A program made the position numbers and the translations under genes. From Streptomyces netropsis (GTDB lineage Bacteria > Actinomycetota > Actinomycetes > Streptomycetales > Streptomycetaceae): a stretch of DNA of 48,005 nucleotides. Of this stretch, positions 1-8,029 are shown piece after piece; the first letter of the stretch is position 1, and the number at the start of each line of letters is the position of its first letter. The notes beneath the pieces were generated by a model that was not told the origin of the DNA, ran no database searches, and saw only the letters and a program-made list of their open reading frames with translations. The DNA lies in NCBI RefSeq assembly GCF_014203545.1, contig NZ_JACHJG010000024.1, forward strand, positions 1 through 48,005, read 5' to 3'.

Positions 1-99
1 TTATGTCCGAATCGGGATCCCACTATCCGGGTTCGTACGTGATCTGGATCCCATGAGCGGCCTCACACCACACCCCCCACCCCCACACACCACGTAACC
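1..99 (+). repeat. Left copy of a 99-bp inverted repeat
   Basis: Positions 1-99 are the reverse complement of 47729-47827 with a single mismatch (C13 opposite A47815). Identity stops sharply after position 99; on the other side the copy runs to the window edge and may continue. The copy contains the palindrome GGGATCCC at 14-21 and a second GGATCCC at 46-52, so it could fold on itself, and it carries a C-rich tract near 71-90. I see no open reading frame conserved between the two copies. It could be an intergenic repeat family, a mobile-element end or a recombination site; the sequence does not decide. Confidence 0.95.
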
Positions 100-125
100 A
101 CCCGGACACATGGCGTCCGGCACGC

Positions 126-157
126 CACAGGGCGGCCCCCAAGGGGGCCGCCCTGTG
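126..157 (-). terminator. Terminator hairpin after the bL37-like gene
   Basis: Positions 126-140 and 143-157 are perfect 15-base inverted arms (CACAGGGCGGCCCCC and its complement) with almost no loop. It sits 25 bases beyond the stop of the small minus-strand gene at 182-259. There is no T-tract, which is common for Streptomyces terminators. Confidence 0.75.
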
Positions 158-181
158 TGAATCCGGCCGTTCGGGCCTATC

Positions 182-259
182 TCAGCACTGAGGCCGTCGA
201 CCGTGGTTGGCTGCGTGCTTACGACGTGCCTTCTTCTTGCGGCGCCGCTTCGAGGACAT
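182..259 (-). CDS. Small ribosomal protein, bL37-like (25 aa)
   Basis: A 25-residue, extremely basic peptide reading MSSKRRRKKKARRKHAAN then HGRRPQC. The K/R-rich first half followed by an ANHG(K/R)RP ending matches my memory of the tiny 50S protein bL37 described in mycobacterial ribosomes, which is about the same length. The ATG is preceded by GAGAGAGGAG at suitable spacing and the gene is followed by a strong hairpin (126-157), so it looks like a complete stand-alone transcription unit. It is short enough to be missed by most gene callers. The family call rests on this short pattern only. Confidence 0.75.
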   Translation of the reverse strand: MSSKRRRKKKARRKHAANHGRRPQC

Positions 260-408
260 GCCGGCTCCTCTCTCCGTGGTGCTTTCGGGGCGATTTCCGC
301 CATTTCCCTTGCTATCACACGCAGCGATCACACGACGGACGGCCGGGGCGGGCAATCGCGTGAAAACTCCCGGCCGGAGCCGGCCGCCGGGCGCGGCGAC
401 GGGATGCG

Positions 409-1286
409 TCAGGCGAGCAGGCCGCCGGTGTGGGGATCCTCGGCGAGCATCCTCCAGGAGTGCCGGGGGGTTCCGAACGCCTCGGGGTCGACGGTCTCCA
501 CCATCGCGTCGACGTGGCTGAGCAACAGCGTCTGCGGGGCGAACACCTGCCAGGATTCGTCACTGGAGCCGTCTTCCCAGCGCTGCCACTCGTGCCGCAG
601 TCGCTCATAGGTCCAGCAGGCGTAGAGAAGCGCCGACAGGTCGCGATTGAGGTAGGCCCGGGGCTCACCCTCCCCGTACCAGGCCGGGAGTTCCAGGCGG
701 CCGGTGGCGCCGTCGGGAGCGACCGTGAGGTCATGCGGCCACCAGCCGATCGCGATGTGGTCACGCTGGTACGCGCGGCCTCCCGCGGCATCCGGTCCGT
801 TGCGCCCGGCCGCTTCGCCGTACGTGCCGGGATGGGCGACGGCGACTCGGTCTCGCGTATCAGGCCCGCGAGGGCCCGGAGGCCGGATGCGAGGAGGTCA
901 CGGCGAAGCTCTCCTCCGGTCCAGGCGGCGAGGTGGACCTCGCCGCTCACACCGTCGAGTACCACTTTGCTGCCACAGTATTCGGTCTCACCGAGGACGA
1001 GCAGCCGACCGTCACCGATCACCTCGCCACCTTCCCACTTGGTGAAAGCCTCGAGTCGGCCTGCGCGAAGGGCGGCGAAGTCGAGGTCGGCGGCCTTCCC
1101 GGGCAGGCCCTCCTCGGTGAGGAATCGTCGGCTGGGGCCGTGTGCCAGCCCGTCCGGCGCGGGCAGACGGCACCGTCGGCCGACCTCCGCTGCCCCGCAC
1201 CGTCCCGATGGCCCGTCGATCAGATTCCCATGTCCGCGGCTCCCTGTGGTGGTGATCTCTGTGCCGCCGACCCTGACGGGAGGCAC
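409..1286 (-). pseudogene. SUKH-4-like immunity protein, frame-shifted
   Basis: Two overlapping minus-strand frames together read as one protein. From about 1250 to 850 the frame encodes GLAHGPSRRFLTEEGLPG ... LLVLGETEYCGSKVVLDG ... LAGLIRETES, resembling the SUKH-4 branch of the SMI1/KNR4 superfamily (immunity proteins against polymorphic toxins). From about 850 to the TGA at 409-411 a different frame continues with VAVAHPGTYGEAAGRNG ... HIAIGWWPHDLTVAPDG ... PRHSWRMLAEDPHTGGLLA. The switch lies near 840-850 in a CG-rich run (GTCGCCGTCGCC), consistent with a one-base indel. The 5' end is uncertain; a GTG at 1286 is the best in-frame candidate. It is either a decayed gene or a sequencing error. 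No toxin gene is adjacent. Confidence 0.6.
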
Positions 1287-1342
1287 CGACTCCGGCCTGG
1301 GCGGCGAGCTCCGCTGTGCTGGCGTGCGCCAGACTGAGGGGC

Positions 1343-1972
1343 ATGAACAACGACGTGGTGCACCCTGTCCCGTACTACGCGCAGTGGGAGTCAACCGACC
1401 TGGTGCCCGACATCATCGGGGGGACCGTACGAGCGGCCGACGATCCTCTCTGGCAGAAGTCGGGCGCGGACTCCCCTGAGGAATACGCCTTCTGGTCGTG
1501 GCGGGTGTGCGGCATGGCCTGTCTGCGGATGGCGTTGGACTATTGGCGCGACACCGCTCCCCCGACCGTCTCGCTCGCCACCGAGTGCGCCGAGGCCGGC
1601 GGCTATGTCAGGCACGCCGATCGGGTGGACGGTCTCATCTACGCGCCCTTCGCCGCGTACGCGCGACAGCGATGGGGGCTGCATGCCACGTCCCGCCCCG
1701 AGTTGACGGCCGAGGAGGTCCGCGACGAGATCACCGCGGGTCGGCTGGTGATGCTCTCGGTCCACCCGTCCATCCGTACCCTGGCCCCCGCCCCGCCGCA
1801 GCGTGGTGGTCATCTGGTCCTCGGTGTCGGCGTCACCGACGACGCGCTGGTCATTCACAACCCCTCCGGATTCCCCGGGCACTCCCAGCAGTTCGCCCAC
1901 GTGCCGTGGGGCGACCTGGAACGTTTCTACGCCGGTCGCGGCGTCGTCCTGGGGCACACACCGGCGCCGTAG
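1343..1972 (+). CDS. C39-like papain-fold peptidase
   Basis: A 209-residue protein with the layout of a C39/papain-like cysteine peptidase. A Cys sits in SWRVCGMACLRMALDYW (about residues 51-67), followed by a His in GGHLVLGVG (about 155-163) and an Asn/Asp-type residue in IHNPSG. This is the Cys-His-Asn order of the fold. The start ATG at 1343 follows GAGGGG closely. There is no signal peptide, so it probably acts in the cytoplasm or is exported by an unknown route. Single-domain C39 proteins are common in Streptomyces and their substrates are mostly unknown; there is no adjacent peptide exporter or precursor. The next gene, a methyltransferase, starts 70 bp downstream on the same strand. 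Confidence 0.7.
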   Translation: MNNDVVHPVPYYAQWESTDLVPDIIGGTVRAADDPLWQKSGADSPEEYAFWSWRVCGMACLRMALDYWRDTAPPTVSLATECAEAGGYVRHADRVDGLIYAPFAAYARQRWGLHATSRPELTAEEVRDEITAGRLVMLSVHPSIRTLAPAPPQRGGHLVLGVGVTDDALVIHNPSGFPGHSQQFAHVPWGDLERFYAGRGVVLGHTPAP

Positions 1973-2042
1973 GAAGAGGGCTCGTCCCGCTCGGAGCCGA
2001 AAAGCAGATGCGTGCGGAGCCTTTCACTGTCAGGATGCGCCG

Positions 2043-2774
2043 GTGAATCGTGAAAAGATCTCCAGGATCGCCCACACCGACCATCCGATCGCGGCCCCGC
2101 TCGACGACGACGCGGTACGCGAACTGCTGGACCGCGGCATCCCGCACGGCGACGCGCGGGTACTCGACCTCGGTTGCGGCGGCGGGGAATGGCTCCTACG
2201 CGCCATGGCCGCCCACCCGCACCTGCGGGCCGAGGGCGTCGACATATCCGAGGCATCCCTGACACACGCCCACGACGCCGCGGTCGGACTCGGCGTCCAG
2301 GACCGGCTCGTGCTCCACCAGCAGGACGCCGCGGACTTCACCTCCCCGCACTTGTTCGACCTGGTGCTCTGCGTCGGGTCCACGCATGCCTTCGGTGGGC
2401 TGCTCCCCACCCTCGCGGCGGCGCGCAAGCATCTGGCTCCCGGCGGACGCGTCCTGGTCGGTGACGGATTCTGGGAGCGCGAACCCTCCCCGGAGGCCGT
2501 CGAGATGCTCGGGGACTTCGACGACCTGGCGACCACGACGGACCGTGTCATCGCCGAGGGGTGGACGCCCGTACACGGACACGTCAGCACACGCCAGGAG
2601 CTGGACGCCTACGAGTGGGCATGGACGGGGTCCCTGGCCGCATGGGCGCTGGACCACCCCGACGATCCGGGGAGTGCCCAGGCGCTCGAGGCAGCCACGA
2701 CCCACCGCTCCGAGTGGCTGCGCGTCTACCGCGAGACGTGGGGCTTCGTGTCCCTGGTCCTGCGCTCGTCATGA
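2043..2774 (+). CDS. Class I SAM-dependent methyltransferase
   Basis: A 243-residue methyltransferase. Motif I is VLDLGCGGGEWLLRA (about residues 40-54), the acidic motif II region is AEGVDIS, and the post-I motif is FDLVLCVGSTHAFGG, followed by HLAPGGRVLVGDGFW. It therefore binds S-adenosylmethionine; the methyl acceptor cannot be told. I chose the GTG at 2043 because the protein then begins a normal distance before motif I; the frame is open further upstream but reads through low-quality sequence. Its TGA (2772-2774) abuts the stop codon of the convergent remnant on the other strand, so the two share one TCATGA junction. Confidence 0.85.
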   Translation: MNREKISRIAHTDHPIAAPLDDDAVRELLDRGIPHGDARVLDLGCGGGEWLLRAMAAHPHLRAEGVDISEASLTHAHDAAVGLGVQDRLVLHQQDAADFTSPHLFDLVLCVGSTHAFGGLLPTLAAARKHLAPGGRVLVGDGFWEREPSPEAVEMLGDFDDLATTTDRVIAEGWTPVHGHVSTRQELDAYEWAWTGSLAAWALDHPDDPGSAQALEAATTHRSEWLRVYRETWGFVSLVLRSS

Positions 2775-3128
2775 CGAGGGCGTCGGCCTCTTGAGCAGCT
2801 CGAACACGGCAAGATAGTTCTGCCCGCCGTACCCCTCGGCGATCGCCCGCTCGGCGAGCTCCTTCATCAGCCTCGGCTGGTCGGAGCTGACGTTCCGTTC
2901 CTCGCTGGTGCGGGTGATGTGTTCCAGCGCGTTCAGGTTCATCTCCATGGTGCCCTGCTCGCCGGAGTAGTCGCCCTTGTCCAATCGCGGCGCCTGCGCG
3001 ACGGCGGTCGCGCCGACGACCGCCGGCAGGAACCAGCCGATCGCGAGCTCGGCGAACTTCGCCACGTCGACGTCGGCCGTGCCCACCAGGGCAGCGGCGT
3101 GCAGGAAGCCGTTCAGTGAGGGCAGCCC
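2769..3128 (-). pseudogene. Imine-reductase-like enzyme, C-terminal remnant
   Basis: Only the C-terminal part of an NADPH-dependent imine reductase / beta-hydroxyacid-dehydrogenase-like protein remains: LNGFLHAAALVGTADVD ... KFAELAIGWFLPAVV ... MEMNLNALEHITRTSEER ... GGQNYLAVFELLKRPTP. This corresponds to the all-helical dimerisation domain of the family. The N-terminal Rossmann domain is absent: upstream of about 3128 the frame turns into non-matching sequence. On the opposite strand a 42-codon fragment (3130-3258) begins exactly where homology ends, suggesting a deletion junction. It should be non-functional. Confidence 0.6.
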
Positions 3129-3363
3129 ATGCCCGTGGACGACCTGCCGGCCGCGCGCGGGGTGTTGGACACCATCATCACGGCCTCTCTGCCGCCTGAT
3201 GCCGTCGAGCCGGCGGCCTGTGAGGTGGTCGGCAGCGGACGGCGTCCTGAGGCGTAAGGGTGGCGCGGGGCCTACGGAACGCCGGGACGGGGCAGGCCTG
3301 GAGAAGGGCCCCGGACGGGTCCCAGGCAGCACATCCAGGGAGTGACGCGGAGGACGCGACACC

Positions 3364-3870
3364 ATGCACCAGTCGACGCCCCCGGCCGACGGCCCGCACG
3401 ACCATGACGATCGGCTGCCCGCCCGCCGTGAAGGCACCGGCTGGCGCACCGCCGCACAGGCCACTGCCCACTGTTTGACCGGCTGCGCCATCGGTGAAGT
3501 CCTCGGCATGGTCATCGGTACCGCCTTCGCCCTCCACACCGGCGCCACCGTCGCCCTCGCCGTCGTGCTCGCCTTCTTCTTCGGGTACCTGCTGACGATG
3601 CGCGGTCTCCTGCGGGCCGGGGTCGCGTTCCGGCAAGCGGTGAGGGTCGCTCTGGCCGCCGACACCGTGTCCATCGCGGTCATGGAGGTCATCGACAACG
3701 TCGTCATGGTCGGCGTGCCCGGTGCGATGGACGCCCGCTTGTCCAGCGCCCTGTTCTGGGGTGCCCTGGCCTTCTCTCTGGCCGTCGCCTTCGTCGTCAC
3801 CCTTCCGGTCAATCGCTGGATGATCGCCCGCGGCAAGGGACACGCGGTCGCCCACCGTCACCACCGCTGA
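3364..3870 (+). CDS. DUF4396 membrane protein
   Basis: A 168-residue integral membrane protein. After a hydrophilic His/Asp-rich N-terminus (MHQSTPPADGPHDHDDR) it has the typical DUF4396 stretch TAHCLTGCAIGEVLGMVIG, then three or four hydrophobic segments (about residues 38-58, 60-80, 92-120, 135-152) and a basic, His-rich end. The HC...GC...GE residues in the first helix are a hallmark of the family and suggest metal binding, but its function is unknown. The ATG has GGAGG ten bases upstream. It sits alone between decayed genes. Confidence 0.8.
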   Translation: MHQSTPPADGPHDHDDRLPARREGTGWRTAAQATAHCLTGCAIGEVLGMVIGTAFALHTGATVALAVVLAFFFGYLLTMRGLLRAGVAFRQAVRVALAADTVSIAVMEVIDNVVMVGVPGAMDARLSSALFWGALAFSLAVAFVVTLPVNRWMIARGKGHAVAHRHHR

Positions 3871-3904
3871 CGGCCCCCTGTCCGCCACGCCACCCGGGTG
3901 ATCC

Positions 3905-3996
3905 ATCCAGGACGTCGTGCGTCCCGGACCGCCCACGGGACCGTGCTCCTGAACCCCTCCGGCCAGCCCTTCTGTATCAGCGCCACCGGCAGCTGA
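3905..3996 (+). pseudogene. VOC/glyoxalase-like protein, C-terminal scrap
   Basis: The plus strand reads TVLLNPSGQPFCISATGS before a TGA at 3994-3996. The pattern D/N-P-x-G-x-x-F-C is the usual C-terminal strand of vicinal-oxygen-chelate (glyoxalase/bleomycin-resistance-like) proteins. Nothing upstream continues the fold, since the DUF4396 gene ends at 3870. I read it as the last ~25 residues of a deleted gene. The match is short, so the call is tentative. Confidence 0.45.
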
Positions 3997-4099
3997 CCGG
4001 GGCAGTGGCCGGCCCCGGTGCGAGCGGGCCGGCCCTTGAAGCCCGGGCTCAGGAGGTGGCGGTCTGCCGGCTGCGGGCACCGCGCGCGTCGCGCAGGTA

Positions 4100-4243
4100 G
4101 AGCAGCCCCGCGCAGGCGACGATCCAGACGTCAACGATGCCGCGCTGTCCGTGCTTCCCCCGGCGGAACAGGCAACGGCGCACAGCGTCCTGCACCGCCT
4201 GGTCGAGCACCTCAACCCGGACGCCCTTCCGCCCTCCGCGTGA
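4100..4243 (+). pseudogene. MarR-like regulator, C-terminal scrap
   Basis: The frame ending with TGA at 4241-4243 reads NDAALSVLPPAEQATAHSVL then HRLVEHLNPDALPPSA. This resembles the last helix pair of MarR-family regulators (typically L..L..EE...L...L..L...). No winged-helix domain is present upstream and no plausible start exists. Together with the VOC scrap at 3905-3996 and the imine-reductase remnant it marks a region where several genes lost everything but their 3' ends. Confidence 0.45.
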
Positions 4244-4469
4244 CGCACCCTCGTCGTTTCCGGCAGCAACGCAAGTCCCGGATCGGGTGACGGACCACGG
4301 CGGAGTGAATCGCACAAACTCCGACCGCCGTCCCGCCCCGGGACTTCGGGGCGGTTGACGCCCATTCGAATCCTTGCGCTATGCGACGCCCCCTGGAGGC
4401 CGTGACTCCTCCGATCGGGGGTCGTTTTCCCGATCACTCGTCCGATCAGCAAGTCAACGAGGAGGCGTA

Positions 4470-4589
4470 GTGCATCACCGTCACGACCGTCACACCCACA
4501 CCACCGGGGCACGGTTGCCGTTCGAACGCGAACGTTCGACGCCGTCCGGCAAGGCTTCCGTCGCGACCCCCGGGAGGTGGTCGGCTTGA
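4470..4589 (+). CDS. 39-aa His/Arg-rich peptide coupled to ABC exporter
   Basis: A GTG at 4470 stands behind a perfect AGGAGG (4460-4465) and opens a 39-codon frame starting VHHRHDRHTHTTGARLPF and ending in SVATPGRWSA. Its TGA (4587-4589) overlaps the likely TTG start (4586-4588) of the ABC exporter, so translation should be coupled. The N-terminus is rich in His and Arg, and the peptide has Ser/Thr but no Cys. It could be a regulatory leader peptide, a metal-sensing leader or, less likely, a small exported peptide. I do not recognise a family, and no RiPP-modifying enzyme is adjacent. Confidence 0.5.
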   Translation: MHHRHDRHTHTTGARLPFERERSTPSGKASVATPGRWSA

Positions 4590-6619
4590 GCCGCCCTGCC
4601 GAGAACACGAGCACCACGGTGGGGGCGGGCACAGAGGAGGGCTCGCCCTCGGAGCGGTTGTTGTTCGGCGGGCCGCTGCTGCACGACACGGGCTGGAACA
4701 AGCACGAGCGCGCCTACCTGGAAATGTCGCTGTGGGCGATGGCGTCGAGCCTGCCCCGCCTGGTCGCCTCCACCGTCCGGCTGGCGTGGCGGGCCGACCG
4801 CCGGGCCCTGTGGGCGGTGGGGTGCGCCGAGGTCCTGCACGGCGTCACCCAGGCCATCGGCCTCGTGGCCGTCAACGAGGTCCTCGGTGCCGTGCTGGCC
4901 ACCGGCCCCATCGCGGACCGGCTCCACGCGGCCGTGCCCGCGCTGATCTGGGTGGCGGTCACCTCTCTCGTCGGGGCCCTGGCCATGTCGGCCTCGACCG
5001 CGGGCACCGGACGTCTGGAGCCGAAGGTCGAGCGGGTGGCGACCGAGATGTATCTGGAACGCGTGATCCGCGTGGAGTTGGAGGCGATCGAGGACGAGGA
5101 CTTCCACCGGCTGCTGGACTCCGCCCAGTACGGGGCGGCGGGAGCCCGTCGCATGATCCGGTACTGCACGGCGGTCGTCGGAGCGCTGGTCTCCTTCGCC
5201 GCGGCGGCCGGCGTGCTGACCGTCCTGCACCCGGCGCTGCTGCCCCTGCTGCTCCTGATGACCCTGCCGCGCTCCTGGGCCGCGCTGCGCAACTCCCGGA
5301 CGCGTTACGAGTCGTTCCAGCGGTGGGCCCAGCACGCCCGGGCCGGCCGTCTGCTGAGCCAGACCCTGATCCGTACCGATCCCGCGCCGGAGATCCGGGT
5401 GCACGACGTGGGGCCCTTCCTGCTGGGGCACTTCCGGAGCATGTCGGAGAGCTCGGAGGGTGAGCAGACCCGGCTCGCGCGCAGTGCGGCCAAGACCCGG
5501 CTGATCGCCTCGGCCCTGACGGGCATCGCCACTCTCGTGACCTATCTCGCCCTGGGCGGCCTGCTGCTGACCGGGGTGATGGCACTGTCGGTGGCGGGGA
5601 CCGCCGTGCTGGCCACCCGCAGCGGGGCAGCGAGCCTGACGACCCTCATCCTTCAGGTCAACAGCCTCTACGAGGAGGCGTGTTACGTCATGGACCTGGA
5701 GCGGCTGTGTGTCGAGGCACACAAGCGAGCCATCCCTGTCGGTGGACTTCCGGTCCCCGATCAGCCGCGGCTCATCCGCTTCGAGGACGTCACGTTCACC
5801 TATCCGGGCGACTCCGGCGACTCCGGCACCAGGCGGCCCGCCCTCAGCGGTGTGACCCTCGACATCCCCATGGGAAAGATCGTGGCCCTGGTCGGGGAGA
5901 ACGGCTCGGGCAAGACGACCCTGGTCAAGCTCCTCGCCGGTCTCTACCAGCCCGGTGAGGGGGCGATCCGGTGGGACGGGCAGGACGCGGGCGCCCTGGA
6001 CCGGGCGGATCTGTTCTCCCGGTTCGCCATGGTCAGTCAGGACTTTCACCGCTGGCCGCTGACCGCCCGTATGAACATCGCCATCGGCCGCACCGACGGG
6101 CCGCTGGAGGAGGAGCGGGTGGAGGCGGCCGCCCGGTACGCGGGAGCCCGCAAGGTGGTCGAGGAGATGCCGCGCGGGTGGGACACGTTGCTCTCCCGGG
6201 GTTACAAGGGCGGCCACCAGATCTCGGGCGGACAGTGGCAGAAGCTGGGCCTGGCCCGCGCCCACTACCGCGACGCCCAGATCCTGATCGTCGACGAACC
6301 GACCTCGGCCCTGGACGCCCGCGCCGAACTGGAGGTCTTCGAGCAGATCCGCCAACTCGCCCAAGCGGGCCAGACCGTCCTCCTGATCACGCACCGGCTG
6401 GCCTCCGTGCGGGACGCCGACCTCATCCACGTCCTGGAGAAGGGCAGACTCCGCGAGAGCGGCACCTTCGAGGAACTGACGGACAACCCACCGGTCGGGA
6501 TCTTCCGCGATCTCTACGAGATGCAACGCCGCCAGTTCGTGGACGAACAGGCCGCCGCCCTTCCCGGACAACGGAAACCCGCCGACGCCGATGCCACGGA
6601 GACGAGCCGAGAGTTGTGA
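4586..6619 (+). CDS. ABC exporter, fused permease-ATPase
   Basis: About 677 residues, a half-transporter of the exporter type. The N-terminal ~340 residues carry hydrophobic membrane segments (for example around residues 75-95, 110-135, 200-230 and 315-345). The C-terminal ATPase has Walker A GENGSGKTTLVK (about 435), a Q-loop MVSQDFH, signature SGGQWQKLGLARAH (about 546), Walker B ILIVDEPTSALD (about 566) and switch LLITHRL. It is expected to work as a homodimer in the membrane; the substrate is unknown. The TTG at 4586 has GGGAGG eight bases upstream; a GTG at 4577 would sit on top of that site. It overlaps the stop of the 39-aa ORF. A hairpin-rich repeat follows the stop. Confidence 0.85.
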   Translation: MSRPAENTSTTVGAGTEEGSPSERLLFGGPLLHDTGWNKHERAYLEMSLWAMASSLPRLVASTVRLAWRADRRALWAVGCAEVLHGVTQAIGLVAVNEVLGAVLATGPIADRLHAAVPALIWVAVTSLVGALAMSASTAGTGRLEPKVERVATEMYLERVIRVELEAIEDEDFHRLLDSAQYGAAGARRMIRYCTAVVGALVSFAAAAGVLTVLHPALLPLLLLMTLPRSWAALRNSRTRYESFQRWAQHARAGRLLSQTLIRTDPAPEIRVHDVGPFLLGHFRSMSESSEGEQTRLARSAAKTRLIASALTGIATLVTYLALGGLLLTGVMALSVAGTAVLATRSGAASLTTLILQVNSLYEEACYVMDLERLCVEAHKRAIPVGGLPVPDQPRLIRFEDVTFTYPGDSGDSGTRRPALSGVTLDIPMGKIVALVGENGSGKTTLVKLLAGLYQPGEGAIRWDGQDAGALDRADLFSRFAMVSQDFHRWPLTARMNIAIGRTDGPLEEERVEAAARYAGARKVVEEMPRGWDTLLSRGYKGGHQISGGQWQKLGLARAHYRDAQILIVDEPTSALDARAELEVFEQIRQLAQAGQTVLLITHRLASVRDADLIHVLEKGRLRESGTFEELTDNPPVGIFRDLYEMQRRQFVDEQAAALPGQRKPADADATETSREL

Positions 6620-6630
6620 CGGGCGCCCTG

Positions 6631-6690
6631 GGCCCTGGGACCTCTCCCCCAGGGCCCTGGGACCTCTCCCCCAGGGCCCAGGGCCCTCCC
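6631..6690 (+). terminator. Tandem 22-bp hairpin repeat after ABC exporter
   Basis: A 22-base unit (GGCCCTGGGACCTCTCCCCC + AG) occurs at 6631-6652 and again at 6653-6674, followed by a partial third unit with inverted order. Each unit contains CCCTGGG and CCCAGGG, which can pair across an 8-base loop, so alternative stem-loops can form. The position 12 bases after the exporter stop fits a transcription terminator. Confidence 0.6.
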
Positions 6691-6867
6691 CCCATTGCCA
6701 CCGCAAGAAACCCGATCCTCATCGGTCACTGTCACGGCCCGGTCACCGATGTCCCGAAAGCGTCGCTCTTCCGTCATCGGCGGGCGGCGTGCTGAGTCGA
6801 TCGGCGAGTGGCGCCGTACCCCGTGACGACCGTTCCGGGCGACCGGACCACATGATCTGGGGGATCC

Positions 6868-7809
6868 ATGTCTCACAAGCGCGTTGCCGCCTTCGCCGCC
6901 CTGGCCACAGCCGCCGCCCTGACGTTGACCGCTTGCGGCTCGGGCGACGACACCGCCGACCGCGGTGCCCCGTCACCGGCCACCACCATGTCCAATGCCG
7001 CAGCCGGGGACGCCGGCCGGTCGGGCGTGGGCAACCTGACGTTCCTCAGCGGGTCGGCCAAGCAGCACGGTGCCCGGCCCAGGACGGGTGACTGGGCCAC
7101 GAGCGCCGGTGCGGCCGCGTCCACTCCCACGGCGCGCTCGTGGGTCCAGCTCTCCGCATCGAAGGCGGGGACCCTGAACCCCGTCGTGGTCAACGGCGCG
7201 GGCTTCACGCTCTACCGCTTCGACAAGGACACCGCCTCGCCCTCGAAGTCCCACTGCAACGGCGACTGCGCCACCACCTGGCCTCCCGTGCTCGTCGCAC
7301 CGGGCGGCAAGATCTTCGCCGACGGGGTGAAGAAGTCCGCCCTCGGTGTGATCAAGCGGGACGACGGTACCCACCAGGTCACCATCGGGGGCTGGCCGGT
7401 CTATCGGTTCAGCAAGGACGCCAGGCCCGGTGACACCAAGGGGCAGGGCGTCGGCGGCACCTGGTTCGGCGTCACACCCGACGGCAAGAAGGCGGGAGCG
7501 GCCGGCGCCGGGCCGTCGGAGGGGACCCCCGCCGCGGGTGGGGCCGCCACCGGGCAGAAGCCGCCGGCCACCAGCGTGGTCCTCTTCGACGACAAGAACT
7601 TCGCCGACAACGGCGCCCAGGGCCTGGCGGGCAAGGGCTGCCAGAACGTCTTCCGCGACAATGTGGCCTCCTCCCTCACCACCGACGGCACCCTCAAGAT
7701 CTGGTCCGAGGCCGACTGCAAGGGCAAGTCGAAGGTCGTGAGCGGTGACGTGGCGGACCTGGCGGCCATCGGCTTCGACAACACCGTCTCCTCGGTCTTC
7801 TTCGGCTGA
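6868..7809 (+). CDS. Secreted-repeat lipoprotein (SCO0930-like)
   Basis: A 313-residue lipoprotein. The signal peptide MSHKRVAAFAALATAAALTL ends in the lipobox LTAC, so the mature protein is anchored outside the membrane through Cys23. Two 'secreted repeat' units (the PF03640/Lipoprotein_15 type) follow: GAGFTLYRFDKDTASPSKSH ... CATTWPPVLV and VTIGGWPVYRFSKDARPGD ... GVGGTWFGVTPDG. The linker is Gly/Ala/Pro-rich (about residues 205-235). A C-terminal domain (VVLFDDKNFADNGAQGL ... FDNTVSSVFFG) resembles a beta/gamma-crystallin-like motif. The function is unknown; similar lipoproteins are frequent in actinobacteria. The gene stands alone with a clear terminator. Confidence 0.8.
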   Translation: MSHKRVAAFAALATAAALTLTACGSGDDTADRGAPSPATTMSNAAAGDAGRSGVGNLTFLSGSAKQHGARPRTGDWATSAGAAASTPTARSWVQLSASKAGTLNPVVVNGAGFTLYRFDKDTASPSKSHCNGDCATTWPPVLVAPGGKIFADGVKKSALGVIKRDDGTHQVTIGGWPVYRFSKDARPGDTKGQGVGGTWFGVTPDGKKAGAAGAGPSEGTPAAGGAATGQKPPATSVVLFDDKNFADNGAQGLAGKGCQNVFRDNVASSLTTDGTLKIWSEADCKGKSKVVSGDVADLAAIGFDNTVSSVFFG

Positions 7810-7828
7810 TCCCCGGGCCGTCGGGGGC

Positions 7829-7879
7829 GGATGCGGTGCGGCCCCACGACGCTCCGGTTCGGCGGGGCCCACCGCATCC
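7829..7879 (+). terminator. Strong hairpin terminator after the lipoprotein
   Basis: Arms GGATGCGGTGCGGCCCC (7829-7845) and GGGGCCCACCGCATCC (7864-7879) pair with one bulged base over an 18-base loop, starting 19 bases after the TGA. It separates the lipoprotein gene from the DHFR-like gene. Confidence 0.8.
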
Positions 7880-8029
7880 TGTTGCCGGGCCCCGCCCTGT
7901 CGCCGGGCCCGGGGGCCTGCCGGGGCGTATCGTCTCAGCCAGGGCCGGCGCACCCTCCCGCCGGCCGCTCCGGCGCGGTCCGGTCACGGCACCCCGGCCC
8001 CCCTCCGATGCCTTCGGCGAGGACCCACG

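Noticed and set aside
1..99. The inverted repeat as a linear-replicon telomere
   Set aside because: The right copy lies 178 bp inside the window with unrelated sequence beyond it, and the multiple hairpin palindromes typical of Streptomyces telomeres are not seen.
3130..3258. 42-codon plus-strand frame MPVDDLPAARGVLDTIITAS...
   Set aside because: Coding-like composition, but no family recognised and no ribosome binding site; it may be the 3' scrap of another deleted gene opposite the imine-reductase remnant.
4577..4579. GTG at 4577 as start of the ABC exporter
   Set aside because: It overlaps the GGGAGG that best serves as the ribosome binding site for the TTG at 4586.
4470..6619. The 39-aa peptide plus ABC exporter as a RiPP cluster
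   Set aside because: No modification enzyme, protease or core-peptide features are visible nearby; the peptide is kept only as a coupled small ORF.
6631..6674. Tandem 22-bp units as a CRISPR array
   Set aside because: The units are directly adjacent with no spacers and no cas genes are present.
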